NCBI GenBank assembly: GCA_032717465.1
Contig: CM064663.1
Span: 14,069,989 to 14,133,988, forward strand
Source: Coenobita brevimanus
Taxonomy: Eukaryota > Arthropoda > Malacostraca > Decapoda > Coenobitidae
Length of the DNA: 64,000 nucleotides
Direction: 5' to 3'
The position numbers were made by a program, and so were the translations under genes. How positions within the stretch are numbered: the stretch's first letter is position 1; each line of letters opens with the position of its first letter. The notes below the pieces were generated by a model, which was not told the DNA's origin, made no database searches, and was given only the letters and a program-made list of their open reading frames with translations. Of this stretch, positions 44,961 through 57,427 are shown piece after piece.

Positions 44961-47900
44961 CCCATCTCTTGAGAGGAGTAGAATGTAGCACCAGTCCAAC
45001 AGGGCAGTACTTCTGAGGTGGATGGCAAGCTGGTGATAAGGAGAGCTGGAGCTCCCATTTCACCAGCCCTCAGGACTTGATCCTGACCATCTCCCTTTGC
45101 TGAACATTTTCAATGCTTTGTCTTACTCAGAGAGTAGGCCAGCATGCTCTCTTAACACCTCTACCTTCACACCACATGCGCATAACATATCACACCTTCT
45201 ATTCACTCTCTTTAGCAATGGCCGCTGGAGTGTTATTGTCAAATGAGGTGGCACCTCGGATTGCCACCACAGGCAGGGTAGGGCTGGTGGCACAGGGTTC
45301 TCCTGGTCACCATCAAGCGACTGTGCTGGCAGCGACTGTTGCAATCTCCACTGATGCTCGTCAGCGAAGAAGTGAAAGCACGCCCTTATTCTTCACCAAC
45401 ATCCACGGCCTAAGCACAAATTTAAACTGAGTTCATTTTTTCCTTCAGTACATATCCCCTTTGGATCTTTTCCTCACAGAATCACAAATCTCACCCTCTA
45501 CTGATATATCCCCATTTTGTTTTCCCGGTTACCATCTCCTCACAAACTTCCATAACAAGGGCGGCACCTGTTGTTATATCAAATCCCAATATGCAGTTGA
45601 CACTATTTTAAACTTCACTTCATCCAGTTTTGATTACTCATTATATAAATTTAATTGTCAAAACGTTACCAAATATATTTGTGTAGTTTATCGTTCACCC
45701 AATGCTTCTTCGGAACCCAGTGTATTTGATTCCATATTCACTCAGTTAAGTAACCTTGACCTTGCCCTTAGCACTGAAATTACCATTTTGGGTGTTTTTA
45801 GCATACAAAATAATGTTGAATGGTTATTGCATTCTGCCAGGACAGACGACGCTGGTCTAGAGTGCAAGCTGTTTGGATAATCATTTAATCTCACCCAACT
45901 GGTAAAGCAACCAACCAGAGTACCTGATAACCCTGACCATAATGTCCATCTCTTGGATTTATTCTTGACAAATAATCCAGATCAATATCGGATAGAGGTA
46001 CTGTCACCATTTGGATCCTCTACCATAATCTCATCAAAGCCTCATTACTTAACCCCCCAACACCTCCCCGTTCTGAACCTGTCAGGGTGAGCCGGTGGCA
46101 CTTTGATAGGGCAAACTGGGATGGATGTAGAAATTATCTTGCTGACATTCCATTGCAGTCTTTCTTCTCTAGCGATCCCAATTCTACCCAGTCCCACATT
46201 TGCGACTTAATACTAGCTGGTATGGATTTATTCAAACCATGTCAACAGTTCAATAAAAGATCGAACTCTCTAAAATGGTTTGATGGAAGCTGTGCCAGAG
46301 CAACAGCCCAAAAGTCATTAGCATATAACTCTTACTTAAAAAAAAAAAAATCTGAATCACTCTCAATTTAAAATTGCTAGGAATCATGCAAAAGCTGTAA
46401 TAAATCTAGCTAAATCAAACTTTCTTCAAAAGGAAGCATGAAAACTACTTAACAACCCTAATGATAATAGAATATTCTGGTCAACTCTTAATTCTTTCAG
46501 TAACAACTTTAACAAGTCATCATCCATTCCCCCACTAAAAACTTCAGATGGCAACATTACAAATGACCCACGTGGGAAAGCGGGTATTTTTGCCAGTACA
46601 ATTGCCAGAAACTCTACCACAGAGGATGCCAGCCAGAGTGTCCCAGTACTAGAACTTGACTCTCCCGAAATTGTTCCACTTAAAATTCAGACAAGATACG
46701 TATAATCCATCCTAAACAGTTTACCTCCCAAGAAAGCTCCAGGCCAAGATGCAATTCCGCCAATTGTTTTGCATTAGTGTTCCCCAGAACTAGCCTCTGT
46801 TCCAGCTAGATTTTTCAGACTATGCATACGTACTTCTCCATTCCCAAATTAATGGAAAGAAGCCAATATGCACCCAATTCCGAAGAAAGGAAGTTCCTCC
46901 GACCCCTCTGACCAACAGCTGTCACATCTTCCCTTGGTAAGGCATTTGAAACTTTAATTAATAAACACATTGTTAAACATCTTGAATCCAACAAGTTAAT
47001 TAGTGATAAACAATATGGTTTTCACCACGAAAGATCCACCATTGACATACTTAATCTCCTAACTCATACCATCCATCAATTAATTGACCTACATGGAGAA
47101 ACTCATGCAATAGCCCTCGATATTTCTAAAGCTTTCGACAGAGTATGGCACCGTTCCCTGCTGTCCAAACTCCCTTGCTATGGACTAAAGTCTTTTGATC
47201 CTTTAATTTCCTCATATCTTAGTGACAGGAAAATAAGAGTAAAAGTAGATGATGTATATTTTGATTTCCACTCAATCAACGCCGGCGTGCCACGGGGATC
47301 AGTTCTGGTGCCAACCTTGTTCCTGGTTCATATTAATGATCTCTTATCTGTCACCCATAATCCCATCCATTCATATGCAGATGACTCAAGGCTACATAGT
47401 TCATTCACACTCAGACACCCTTTTACAAAGTCTAATATCTCTACCTCTCAATTCAGTACAGCTATCTCCATAAATCAAGACCTATCTACGATCAGTGAAT
47501 GGGGACAAAACAACCTTGTCACTTTTAATGCTAGTAAAACTAAATATATACAATTTACTAATAGACAGATATTGCCAGATTCGTATATTACCTTCAGTGC
47601 TACTAATATTCCCATCTCCAAAAGTATTGAAATTCTCGGCGTCTCACTTAACAATGCCCTCAGCTGGACCTCTCATGTTAGATCACTTGCTAAAACTGCC
47701 TCAAAGAAACTTGGATTATTGTACAGAGTCTGTAACTTCTTCACTAACGAGCAGTTAACTATAATTTATAAGAGTTATGTGCCCTCTCAGCTTGAATATT
47801 GCTCACCCTTGTGGAATGGATGTGGACAGGTTGCATTAAAACAACCAGACAATATTCAGAACAAAGTTGTTAGAATTATTACCAACCCTGCCATTTCAAA

Positions 47901-48290
47901 TAAACTACCGCCCCTACAAGTAAGACGGAATGTTGCCTCCCTAGCATTATTTTACAGACATTTTTATGGCATATGCTCAGACGAAGTTGCTTCCATGGTG
48001 CCACCTCTCCATGCCTTCTCTCATGCTACACGGGCATTTGGTAGTGCTCATGACTGGCACGTCACTCTGCCATATTGCAGAACTTCTGCCTATCAGAGTT
48101 CTTTTATTCCCTGAACTGCATATCTCTGGAACTCACTTCCCCAGAGTTGTTTCCCTCCAAACTTCAACCTACAGCTTTTCAAGTCTAACTGTTACAGATA
48201 TTTTATGAACAGATGACACCAGTAATCTGGTGTATGGATTATTTTTTTTATTAATTTGTTTTTCCTTCCTCTGTTGTTATAAAACAAAAC
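44961..48290 (+). mobile_element. Jockey-like LINE family 2, copy 1
   Basis: Near full-length element. The leader (44961-45215) is followed by a first region with a Gln/Ala-rich N-terminus. The endonuclease starts at FTNIHGLSTNLN (about 45390) and runs through FLTES and a region with CVVYRSPNAS (about 45675). The RT includes LPPKKAPGQDAIPPIV (about 46720-46775), ALDISKAFDRVWH (about 47115-47150), GVPRGSVLVPTLFLVHINDLL (about 47285-47345) and YADD in HSYADDSRLH (about 47375-47400). The last open frame 47287-48114 is undamaged and ends the protein. The 3' UTR ends in an A-rich tail at about 48277-48290. Several stops upstream (for example 45880 and 46680-46950) inactivate it. Confidence 0.85.
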
Positions 48291-48719
48291 AAAAAACTCT
48301 CCTCCTCTTAATGGCTCCCTTCAACCTCTCTCTTTGCCGCACTGTTGCCTCTATATCTCTTTTCTATCGCTGCTCCAATGGTCACTGCTCCTCCAAACTG
48401 TTTGCTTGCATCCCTCCACCTCTACGACGAGCTTGTAGCACCCGTCTAGCAACAAACTCTCATCCCTTTTCTGTCCAACTCTCTAATGCAAGAGTTAACT
48501 GTTACTCCCAGTCCTTCACTTAAGCAAGAGGTCAACACTGGGACTGCCTCTTCCTTTGTATTTCCTATTTCCTATGATCTCCAGTCTTTCAAACACAGTG
48601 TGTCCAGGCATATCAAAATGTATGGATCTTGAATCTGACTCCCTTCTGTATATTTTCTTGGAAGAAACGTTGTGCTGGCTCAACCTTTGGTTCCTTCTTC
48701 CTCGCATAAAAAAAAAAAA
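48291..48719 (+). mobile_element. Family 1, copy II, 3' piece with A tail
   Basis: Resumes at the sequence for SPPL (CTCTCCTCCTC), exactly where the first piece stopped. It covers the C-terminus (VASISLFYRCSNGHCSSKLFACIPPPL) and the 3' UTR, and ends CTCGCAT plus 12 A (48708-48719). Homologous to 1254-1760 (minus). Confidence 0.85.
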
Positions 48720-48772
48720 GGATGAGGCTGTGGCATACCGAATTTATGATTTGGCTCATCTATCTGAGTGGG
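48720..48772 (+). mobile_element. Family 1, copy I, second piece
   Basis: 53 bp encoding DEAVAYRIYDLAHLSEWG, the segment that follows directly after the end of the first piece at 42230. It is stranded between the A tail of copy II and the 5' end of the next LINE. Confidence 0.75.
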
Positions 48773-48947
48773 GTAGTAGGGGTAGGCAGCCCCACCCAGG
48801 GAAGTACTACCACCAAGGTAACGGGAGACTCAGGGAATAGCCTGGATTCCATTTTCTCTCCTAGGCCTTGGTAACTGGTTACACATCTTTCTGCCTCAAA
48901 CATCAGAGGGCATCAGGCTGCCCTCTTTACACAACACATACATCCAC

Positions 48948-50040
48948 TGTCATGAATCAAATTTGCGACATTTTCCTTTTGTGAGAAACCACAAACTATT
49001 AGTGGAAAACTCACTGTGTATCGTTCAGTTAACCGTTTCTCTCTCCATTTCGGTGGTATACTTTTTTCAAAACATTCGTCACTGTTTCAAAAGTGACTTC
49101 TAATGCACGTCATTAAGTGCCCTACTGAGCGATATTATTGTTTCTTTATTGTTCCCCCCTGCTTGCCTCAACCGTTGGCCACGCCTTCTTCCAGCCGGCC
49201 TGTGCATGTATATACAATATCCTACCACATGCATCGTATTTGAATTCAGTCTTTTGTCTGTCGCAACGGAGTGAGGTTCTGTGCTCCAGTAGTGAGAGTG
49301 TGAGAGGTCATCTAGCAACCAGACTCCACTAGACTACAGTTCTCCAGGCTCCCACCCTTCCTTGGTGATACGCTACATTGACCAGTATTTTCTTTTCGTT
49401 TTCCTAGACTTAAGAGTTTAGTTAAATGTGCTGTTTCCTCACATGCTGGCCGGCTGTGCCGCATGTTGTTTTCCTAGGCGTAAGAATTTAGCTTTTGAGT
49501 GAGTGAGTGCAATTCCTTTATTGGAATTCATTTTGAAATGTAACATTAAATTTATTCCTTTGTAATCAATAAATTTAACAGTTCTTTTTCTTTGAGCTTA
49601 ATGTAATGTAAACTCGTATTTCATTTCTCCATAATTAAGCTTATTTCCCTTATAGCTCCTAGCTTGCATAAACGCTTTGCTATTCATAACTGATACTTAG
49701 GCCAGTCTTGTTGTATTAAGCTTAAAATCCGTTGTGCATTCTAGGAGTTAATGCATCAGCAAGAACCTGATGTAATTAATAATATTAGTTATTTATTGTC
49801 AGGGGTGAAGTCACTTTCTCCAGAGGCTAACAGTACTAATAAACAGCAACTGTGAGTAATTAGTCTCTGCTGTGTACTGTTGAGAAAGTTTGTAAATTCT
49901 CGTTCTGGGAAAGTCGGCGAAGCGGGCCGGCATAAAGTAATCATTGCTTGATTTAGCAAGACAATTTATTGTCCCTGCTCTTCAGTATTATTGAACTTTA
50001 TCGTTTAATAATTGCATTTATATTTAAAAACCCCGTGATA
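48948..50040 (+). repeat. 5' LTR of the third LTR element
   Basis: Contains TATATAC at 49209-49215, an initiator-like TCAGTC at 49246-49251 and AATAAA at 49568-49573, in the usual U3-R-U5 order. It also carries a GC-rich hairpin sequence (about 49438-49465). Confidence 0.9.
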
Positions 50041-50452
50041 ATTGCCGACCTCATTCCAGGATATTAACTCCTAGCTCTAAAGCTATTCACGAGATAATAC
50101 TCACTCGTTCATATTTAGGTATTTATCATTCAAGTTTATAGGCACAAGCTTACTGGTGTTTACCGTTAGTTTAGCAAGTGAATTTCTGCTTTATTAATCC
50201 CTAGAGTATTTAACTATTTAGTACTTTATTTTTGTAACGCCAGACGATTTTATTCGCTCCTGGGAAGTCGCCGTGCCCATTGCGTTAATTATTGAGTCTT
50301 CCCAGTCATTTGCATTTTTGCTTTATTCTTTTCCAGTTAACTAGATAAGACTGGTCACCACTAGCTTGTGTCTGTATTCTTTACTTGTGTTTATTAGCAT
50401 TCGTTTGCGAAGCAGCAGTCAGTACTCAGTTTCGGCTTAGTAAATTAGCGTC

Positions 50453-51418
50453 ATGGCTACCACTGTATTTTTACAGGAAGCCAAAGACATGGGGCTTACT
50501 GAGCCCCGGGAAATTAAAGAGTACATACTCTCACGGCATAATCAGGAGCAGCAGCGCGAGAATGATGCCCGTGAAGACCTTAAGATACAGCGCGAACACG
50601 AACAAAAACAATGCGAACTCGAGTTAGAACATGTGCGAGAACAACGCGAATACGAGTGTGAACAACGAGACAGAGAACGAGAACACGAACGTGTCGAGCG
50701 AGAAGCACGGGAAAAACATGAACTTGAAGTGCTGAAGCTCAAGCGAGATTCCTTGGCTTCAGACACATCTGGTGCAGTTGGTCCAAGCTCCACGAGCGTT
50801 CTCCCTGCACATGTTATGGCGACCCCACGCATCAAGCTTCCTTCATACAAGGAAGGCGAGTGAATCGAGCCGTACATAGCTCGTTTTGAGGACATGGAAG
50901 ATGTATCAACTGGATGAGGCAGCTAAGCAGCTCCAATTTCTTAGTTTATTTGAGGGCCCTGCCCTCGATATTCTCCACAGAATTCTTGGAGACAATCTCA
51001 CTTATGAGATGATGAAAGCTGCACTCATTCAGGCATATGGTCTCACAGTAGGCGATGCCAAAGTTCAGTTCATGCGAGCTTGTCTCCAAGACAAGGAGAC
51101 AGCTGTTCAGTTCCTCGACCGTCTCACTGCTTACTTAAATGAGTGGATGGAAAAGATCAGACCCCTAACACGCTAGAGGGGATAATTGACCTTGTGCTGC
51201 GTACACAGCTAGAGAGGTCGTGGCCTGCTGAGCCCATAGCACAGCTTAAGATCTGCCAGGTGAAAGATGCCAACCAAATGGTGGAAAAGGCTGACACATA
51301 TTTCACTGCATACGGGTACCAAACTTGTAAGCAAAACACCTGGAACAGCAGAAAAGATACTGCCAAGTCTGGGAAGCCGTCTCAGACAATCCCAGCACCA
51401 AGGCCGTTCTCAGAATAA
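50453..51418 (+). pseudogene. gag: gag of the third LTR element
   Basis: Start ATG at 50453 (MATTVFLQEAKDMGL). Residues about 25-95 form a strongly charged coiled coil (repeated REHE/QREYE patterns), then a linker and IKLPSYKEGE. A stop at 50861 interrupts the capsid-like domain that follows (LDEAAKQLQFLSLFEGPALDI, about 50900-50965, and VQFLDRLTAYLNEW, about 51105-51145). A frameshift lies near 51170, and the C-terminal capsid part VLRTQLERSWPAE continues to about 51300. The layout matches gypsy elements with a SCAN-like capsid. It would assemble the particle. Confidence 0.8.
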
Positions 51419-52325
51419 TGGCCAAGGTCCAAAACCGCAGTGGAAGGACCAGGGGCAAAACACTCAGAAACCTGAGTGGAAGAGGTACAACAGGTACTCT
51501 AACCAGCAGCAGTATCAGCCATGCAACCGAACGTCGGGACTGTCCTTTTCACCACCAGCTCAAGTGAATAGGAGGCAGGAAGCAAACGCAGCCTTCATTC
51601 CTCAGCAGCAGCATGGTGGTCACGTCCCTACCAGTACGGATACTCTCCCACAGTTCACTAGTCCCACAGTGACAGTGAACCCCCCTCCACAGATGGCCAA
51701 TGTTCCATCTCCACAGGCAGTGAGTACGACCCCTCAAGTTTCTAATTCACAAGGCACAATGTTTGCCGCATCAATTATTCAGCAGCCTCATGAGTGGCTA
51801 GCTGCTTCCTCCACAGGCCCTCCCACAGGTGACAGTGCCTTCCTTGTTCAGCCAGGGTTTGTGGGAGACATTCCTGTGAAGGTCCTGAGAGACAATGGCT
51901 CCTCAGGTTGCTCTGTCAAGCAGAGTCTAGTTTGGCCTGAGCAGTACACAGGTCGACAGATCCATGCAAACCTTATTGATGAATCAGCAAGATTGTTCCC
52001 TGAGGCATGTATCCAGGTGGCATCTCCATTTTATACTGGTACGACATTTGCAGTTGTCATGCCAGAACCTTTATTTGACCTAATCGTACGCAATACTTCT
52101 GGTGTCAAGGATAGTTGCACCGAAGATGACGCTACTCAGACTTCGGCTGCAGAAACACGAGCCATGACTGAGGCTCCAGATTGTGTCACCCCAGTGACCA
52201 TTGAATTGCCGCAAGATCTGATGTGTAGCCAAATTGTTGTTCAAGAACAACATTCTGACCCAACACTTGCTGTCGTGTGGAAGAAACAAAAGGGTCAATT
52301 GATTAAGTATTCACGGGGAGGTTGA
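51267..52325 (+). pseudogene. gag tail and aspartic protease of the third LTR element
   Basis: One open frame of 352 codons. The first 180 are Gln/Pro/Asn-rich linker with no zinc knuckle visible. Then comes a retropepsin-like domain at about 51860-52090, starting VKVLRDNGSSGCSVKQSLV. The DNGS motif stands where DTGS/DTGC is normal, so Thr is replaced by Asn. A flap/exit segment FDLIVRNTSGV follows. The frame continues directly into spacer sequence that precedes integrase (SQIVVQEQHSDPTLAVVWKK), so RT and RNase H are absent without a frame break at about 52130-52200. Confidence 0.75.
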
Positions 52326-52784
52326 GCCAAGTTCCTTCGCAAACAATGACGGCTCTACCGTGAGTCACGAACACCCGAGGGCGAGGTTCGACTGCAGTTT
52401 GTCATTCCCGCCAAGTACCGCCTAGCAGTGTTACAATGGGGTCATTGTTCTGCCTCAGGAGGTCACATGGGCAAAAGGAAGACCCAGGGCCGTATCCGAG
52501 CTGACTTTTTCTGGCCAGGGATGGGACGAGACATAGATAATTTTGTGCGTTCCTGCAGTGTGTGTCCATGTAACACCAATCAGGGACATGATCTTCCTAT
52601 GCCATTTGTAACCACACCCATAATCTCTGAGTCAGTTGAGAGACAGGGTAGTGGTGAAGGCGGTGCAGACCTGACGTCTCGCCCGTTGGCCCCACAGGAC
52701 ACTGTATGTCCAGGGCCTGTACATACATGTAAGTTAAGGGGGAAGTTTGAGAATCCTGCAGAGACAGTCCGAGGCTGTGTATGA
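52326..52784 (+). pseudogene. Integrase N-terminal fragment of the third LTR element
   Basis: Zinc-finger domain of a gypsy integrase: HCSASGGHMGKRKT (about 52443-52485), FFWPGMGRDI and CSVCPCNTNQ (about 52555-52580), that is an H-H-C-C pattern. The core domain with the DDE residues is missing. After 52600 the frame runs into unrelated sequence. Confidence 0.75.
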
Positions 52785-53780
52785 ATTACCTTGTGGAACG
52801 TCGCACAATATCCACACGAGTGTTCACACCCACGGCGGGTGTTAAAACGTGACCTGCCCAAGATTGCGTAGCGATTCTCAGCTTCCTGTCATTAATCGTA
52901 AATGTAGAGTTAGTTAAGGTGCTGTTCCCTCACATGCTGGCCGGCTGCACCGCATGTTGAGCGAGGTGGACGCCAGGTTAGAGCTCCCCCTAAACTGGGT
53001 GATGGGATGTTGTTAAGGTGCTGTACCCTCACATGCTGGCCAGGTGCGCCGCATGTTGAGTGAGGTGCATGCCAGGTTAGAGCTCCTCCACTAAGAACCC
53101 TTACGACTACGTTTCCTGGTTAATAATGTACCTAATAATTTAATGGCGACCCCGAATGTACGAAGCTTAGGCTGTCACTCGTATTTTTTAGCTAAAGTGT
53201 TCCTTTCGTAGCATGTACTGATTGATAGGCAGAGAGAGTAATTGTAATGTAATAAGAATTTTTGTCTCATTGACACTTTTGATGCTCCACCTTAATTGAT
53301 TTTGCAGGTACAGCGATGGGTGTAGCAGTTTTGCTGTGGGTCCAGCTGATCGTCTGCCGCATGCTGCCGCCTCTTCTCCTCTGCCTTTGTCTTTGCCATA
53401 TTATTATTATTTACTATAAATTTGCAGTACATGATTTTACATGTAGGTACAGTTATACTACATGTCACACATACACCGTGTATCACATACACCACGCTAC
53501 ACAACAATTAGTTGTCAGTGTAAATGTAGCGAACTTTCGCTCAGTTTGACCAGAGTACAGGATTTTCACCGTCGTCATGGAGTTTTTTCCCCTCAAGCTT
53601 GCCTCTATTAACGTAAATACGAGGTTTTTACGCTCATTGGCGATAGTGATTTTCTCCTGTAGCAGGATAGCACACACACCACAGTGTGAATCTTGTGTGA
53701 CTGAGTTAGGATGTGTACATATATATAAATATCCAAAAAAAAATTCCCATAAGCAAAAAATTTAATTTTGCAGGGCGTAA
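52785..53780 (+). other. 3' untranslated region of the third LTR element
   Basis: Contains two 77-bp direct repeats (52914-52990 and 53012-53088) that resemble a segment of the element's own LTR, then AT-rich sequence to the 3' LTR at 53781. A short GCAGGGCG before the LTR may be a worn polypurine tract. No convincing coding frame. Confidence 0.6.
52914..53088. repeat. Two direct repeats with a GC-rich hairpin
   Basis: Each unit reads GTTAAGGTGCTGT(T/A)CCCTC, then ACATGCTGGC...GCATGTTGAG, then GCCAGGTTAGAGCTCC. The core can fold with ACATGC-GGC pairing GCCGCATGT. The same core is in both LTRs (about 49438 and 56054). Confidence 0.85.
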
Positions 53781-56653
53781 TGTCACGAATCAAATTTGCG
53801 ACATTTTCCTTTTGTGAGAAACCACAAACTATTAGTGGAAAACTCACTGTGTATCGTTCAGTTAACCGTTTCTCTCTCCATTCTGGTGGTATACTTTTTT
53901 CAAAACATTCGTCACTGTTTCAAAAGTGACCGTTCTAATGCACGTCATTAAGTGCTCTACTGAGTGATATTATTGTTTCTTTATTGTTCGCCCCTGCTTG
54001 CCTGAACCATTGGCCACGCCTTCTTCCGGCCGGCCTGTGCATGTATATACAATATCCTACCACACGCATCGTATTTGAATTCAGTCTTTTGTTTGTCGCG
54101 ACGGAGTGAGGTTCTGTGCTCCAATAGTGAGAGTGAGAGGTCATCTAGCACCCAGACTCCACTAGACTACAGTTCTCCAGGCCCCACCCTTCCTTGGTGA
54201 TACGCTACATTGACCAGTATTTTCTTTTCGTTTTCCTAGACTTAAGAGTTTAGTTAACTCCTACACCGCGGGCATGTTTACCGATGTTTTGCGTGTGCCA
54301 TGGAGTTATTCGGGCTCCGACAGACTCTCAAAAAATATTTGCCAAAAATCAGTTATTAGTCCTAGAATATTAAAATTACATATGCTTATGGCACATACCT
54401 TCAGCTTTCTCCTGGAATGTTTGTTGAGCCTTCGTCAGTTACCGTAGGACTTGTGGAGACCTCTGAATTTGGGTAACGAAGTCTCCACTTTACACTTCCC
54501 GACAACCCGTAATATGATTACCACAGCCAGATATTAACACTATAAACACTACTCTATGATTTTCAAGTAGTTTGGGATCCATACTCCAAAAAAAAACCCA
54601 CTGTGAAAGCAATGAAAATTACGAGCGCGTCTGACCGTCGCACTGGCAGTAGTTCGCTCTTGGTACTCTGTCATTTATTATTCATAAAACCCCTCACACT
54701 TTATATTTCTATTACTATATAACACTTATATATATCTACAGTCTTTATCCATAAGTTTCCTTCAGTAGTATTAGTTTATTGTCACTGTAGGGATTCAATT
54801 TCTTTCAGTAAACTACGTAGCATTCACTTTCTCGTCCTGTATACTAGCATTGAGAGTGAATGTCACTTTCATCTTCACTCTCATAACTCATAGTATTCAG
54901 ACATGCTAGAGTGAAACTTTCACTTTCATTACTCCTAGGGTATATACTCTTATTCTTATAATACTACTCATTTACATTTCTATTTACGTTCTCTTTTTTA
55001 TTTACGTTATTTCCATTTCCATTTTATTTACACTGTGTTATGCACTGTCACTTGAAGTAACTTATAAAACTGTTTTCCATTGTTCACGTATATTTACATT
55101 CATTATTTTCACTTGCTGTTTACACGTTATTTACACATTATTTACAATTCCACTTGCACTGTTTTCCTCAATAGAAAGATCGTAGTCACTCTTTTATCAA
55201 TTGTCAGCCCTTTACCTCTTTCCACACGAGGTTTAGTAGGGGGTAAAGGTCACAGGGCCCTTTGCATGGGGGTGAAAAAGTCCCTGAAGTCAGCAAGAAG
55301 AAACAGACGTACCTCTACCTCGGAAGATGAGAGTAAACTGATAAGGGAGGGCCGTGGCAGAGGCCTACTTAGGGGATATTCAGTGCTACCAATGTTAGCT
55401 CTTGAAACAGCTATGTATAGCACACATGATTGGCAGGAAATCTAGACAATGCATTATGAATTAGGTAGTTCCAGGTGAATGTAAATATCACTTAGGCTTC
55501 TCCCTTCCCTCCTTACATGTATATTTATTACGAAAATAGATTATACAGCATATTTCAAGGGGAAAAAAAACAGCGAAAATTAGCGAACGAGTGCACGTGA
55601 GGTGTTGTCAGGCGATAATTAGCCAATTCCAGGTGTATGGCACTCTCACTTACCTTATTTCTTTCTTGTATATATTTTTTGGTATAAGAATAGGACATAG
55701 GGCTTATTTCAATGGATGAAATCAGTGAAAAATTCCAGGGAAGATTTACTTAGCTGTAGCATGGCCGGGCAGGCAAGAGGATAGGGTAATGGTGGGGGGG
55801 TAGGGAGGGGAGTCAAGAACGGGGAGAAATGGCTAAATTGTCAACAATGGATGGGAGTACAGATGAGATTAGGAGTGCTGACTAGTGTTGGACATTGGCA
55901 GTACTGATAGATGATACAAGCCCCCACTTGGAAGCCCGGGTGAATTCAAAATAACACAGAATCACAAAAGCGACGCCCCACGGTATGATCCCTTGCTCCC
56001 AAGCGTCACGAAAGTGATGCCCCGCGGTTAAGGGGTTAAGTGTGCTGTTTCCTCACATGCTGGCCGGCTGCGCCGCATGTTTTCCTAGGCATAAGAATTT
56101 AGCTTTTGAGTGAGTGAGTGAGTGCGATCTCTTTATTTGAATTCATTTTGAAATGTAACGTTAAATTTATTCCTTTGTAATCAATAAATTTAACAGTTCT
56201 TTGTCTTTGAGCTTAATATAATGTAAACTCGTGTTTCATTTCTCCATAATTAAGCTTATTTCCCTTATAGCTCCTAGCTTGCATAAATGCTTTGCTATTC
56301 ATAACTGATACTTAGGCCAGTCTTGTTGTATTAACCTTAAAATCCGTTGTGCCTTCTAGGAGTTAACGCATCAGCAAGAACCTGATGTCATTAATAGTAT
56401 TAGTTATTTATTGTCAGGGGTGAAGTCACTTTCTCCAGAGGCTAACAGTACTAATAAACAGCAATTGTGAGTAATTAGTCTCTGCTGTGCACTGTTGAGA
56501 AAGTTTGTAAATCTCATTCTGGGAGAGTCGGCGAAGTGGGCCGGCATAAAGTAATCATTGCTTCATTTAGCAAGACAATTTATTGTCCCTGCTCTTCAGT
56601 ATTATTGAACTTTATCATTTAATAATTGCATTTATTTTAAAAACCCCGTGACA
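53781..56653 (+). repeat. 3' LTR of the third LTR element, split by MITE C
   Basis: Two parts (53781-54257 and 56040-56653) together match the 5' LTR from end to end. The 5' LTR reads TTTAGTTAAATGTGCTG at about 49420 and is the empty site for MITE C. Confidence 0.92.
54258..56035. mobile_element. TTAA MITE C (1.7-1.8 kb family)
   Basis: 1778 bp flanked by TTAA (54254-54257 and 56036-56039), inverted relative to MITE A and very similar to it along its length (1774 bp). Ends CTCCTACACCGCGGGC and (reverse complement) CCCCTTAACCGCGGGGC. The open frame 55080-55445 is longer than in MITE A and includes a basic/acidic segment KSARRNRRTSTSEDESKLIREGRGRG, which may be a transposase stub. It is not enough for activity. 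Confidence 0.9.
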
Positions 56654-57427
56654 TCCACATTATATCACATTGCCTTAAACCAGCTATCCTTTCTTCATAA
56701 AACACCAATCTTGTCATTACATATCATACACATTTCACAACACATCCCTGCTCTCCCCCCCATAAAAAGAACCATGGGTACTGCTATACTGGGAATTAGT
56801 GCGGTGGTTTCTCGGGTGACCACCACTGGCAGGGCTGGGTCGTTTGCACAGGGCCTTCCCGGTTCTCATCAAACGACTGTGCCACCTCCAGTGTTGCGGG
56901 GCCACAAATCTGCTCATCAGTGCAGTAAAATTTTCTTTTGCAATATTAGGGGACTTCACTCCAACATCAACTCTGTTCAAAATTTCCTCCAGTTTGAATC
57001 CCCTGATCTGCTATTTTTGACAGAGACATAAGTAAGCTTCACCTCTGATTTAGCTAGATTTAAATTTCCTGGTTATATCTTGATTCAAAATTTCAGACCC
57101 AATGGAGGCATATCTTACCTTGCTAAATCAGAAATTGCCCTGGAGGAGATTACTAAATTTAATTGTCCTTATTTTGACTATTCCATATACAAATTAAATT
57201 GTTTTGGTAAAATTAAGTGTTTCTGTTGTGTTTATCATTCCCCTAATGCCCCTCCAGAGCCGAGTTTATTTTACTCTGTCTTCACAACTAAGTGTCCTCA
57301 GCATTAATACTGCATCAGAAAGTACTATTCTGGGTGGTTTTAATGTCCATAATGCTGAATGACTCACTTATTCAGCCAAAACTGATGACTCTGGTCTTGA
57401 ATGTGAGCTATTTGCACACTCATTTAA

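Larger units (their letters stand above)
48948..56653 (+). mobile_element. Third LTR element, gypsy-like, RT-deleted
   Basis: LTRs 48948-50040 (1093 bp) and 53781-56653 (1091 bp without MITE C and one TTAA) start TGTCA(T/C)G. The right one ends CGTGACA, a perfect inverted TGTCACG/CGTGACA. Both flanks read TCCAC (48943-48947 and 56654-56658), a 5-bp duplication. The 3.7-kb interior encodes gag, a protease and the start of an integrase but no reverse transcriptase, so it could only have moved with an enzyme supplied by a relative, or it lost RT later. It inserted into the leader of a family-2 LINE. Confidence 0.93.

Noticed and set aside
45123..45344. Minus-strand frame in the family-2 LINE leader
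   Set aside because: Antisense of the plus-strand LINE first coding region. No motif.
50542..50895. Ser/Cys/Arg-rich minus-strand frame opposite the third element's gag
   Set aside because: Antisense shadow of the Glu/Arg/Gln coiled coil.
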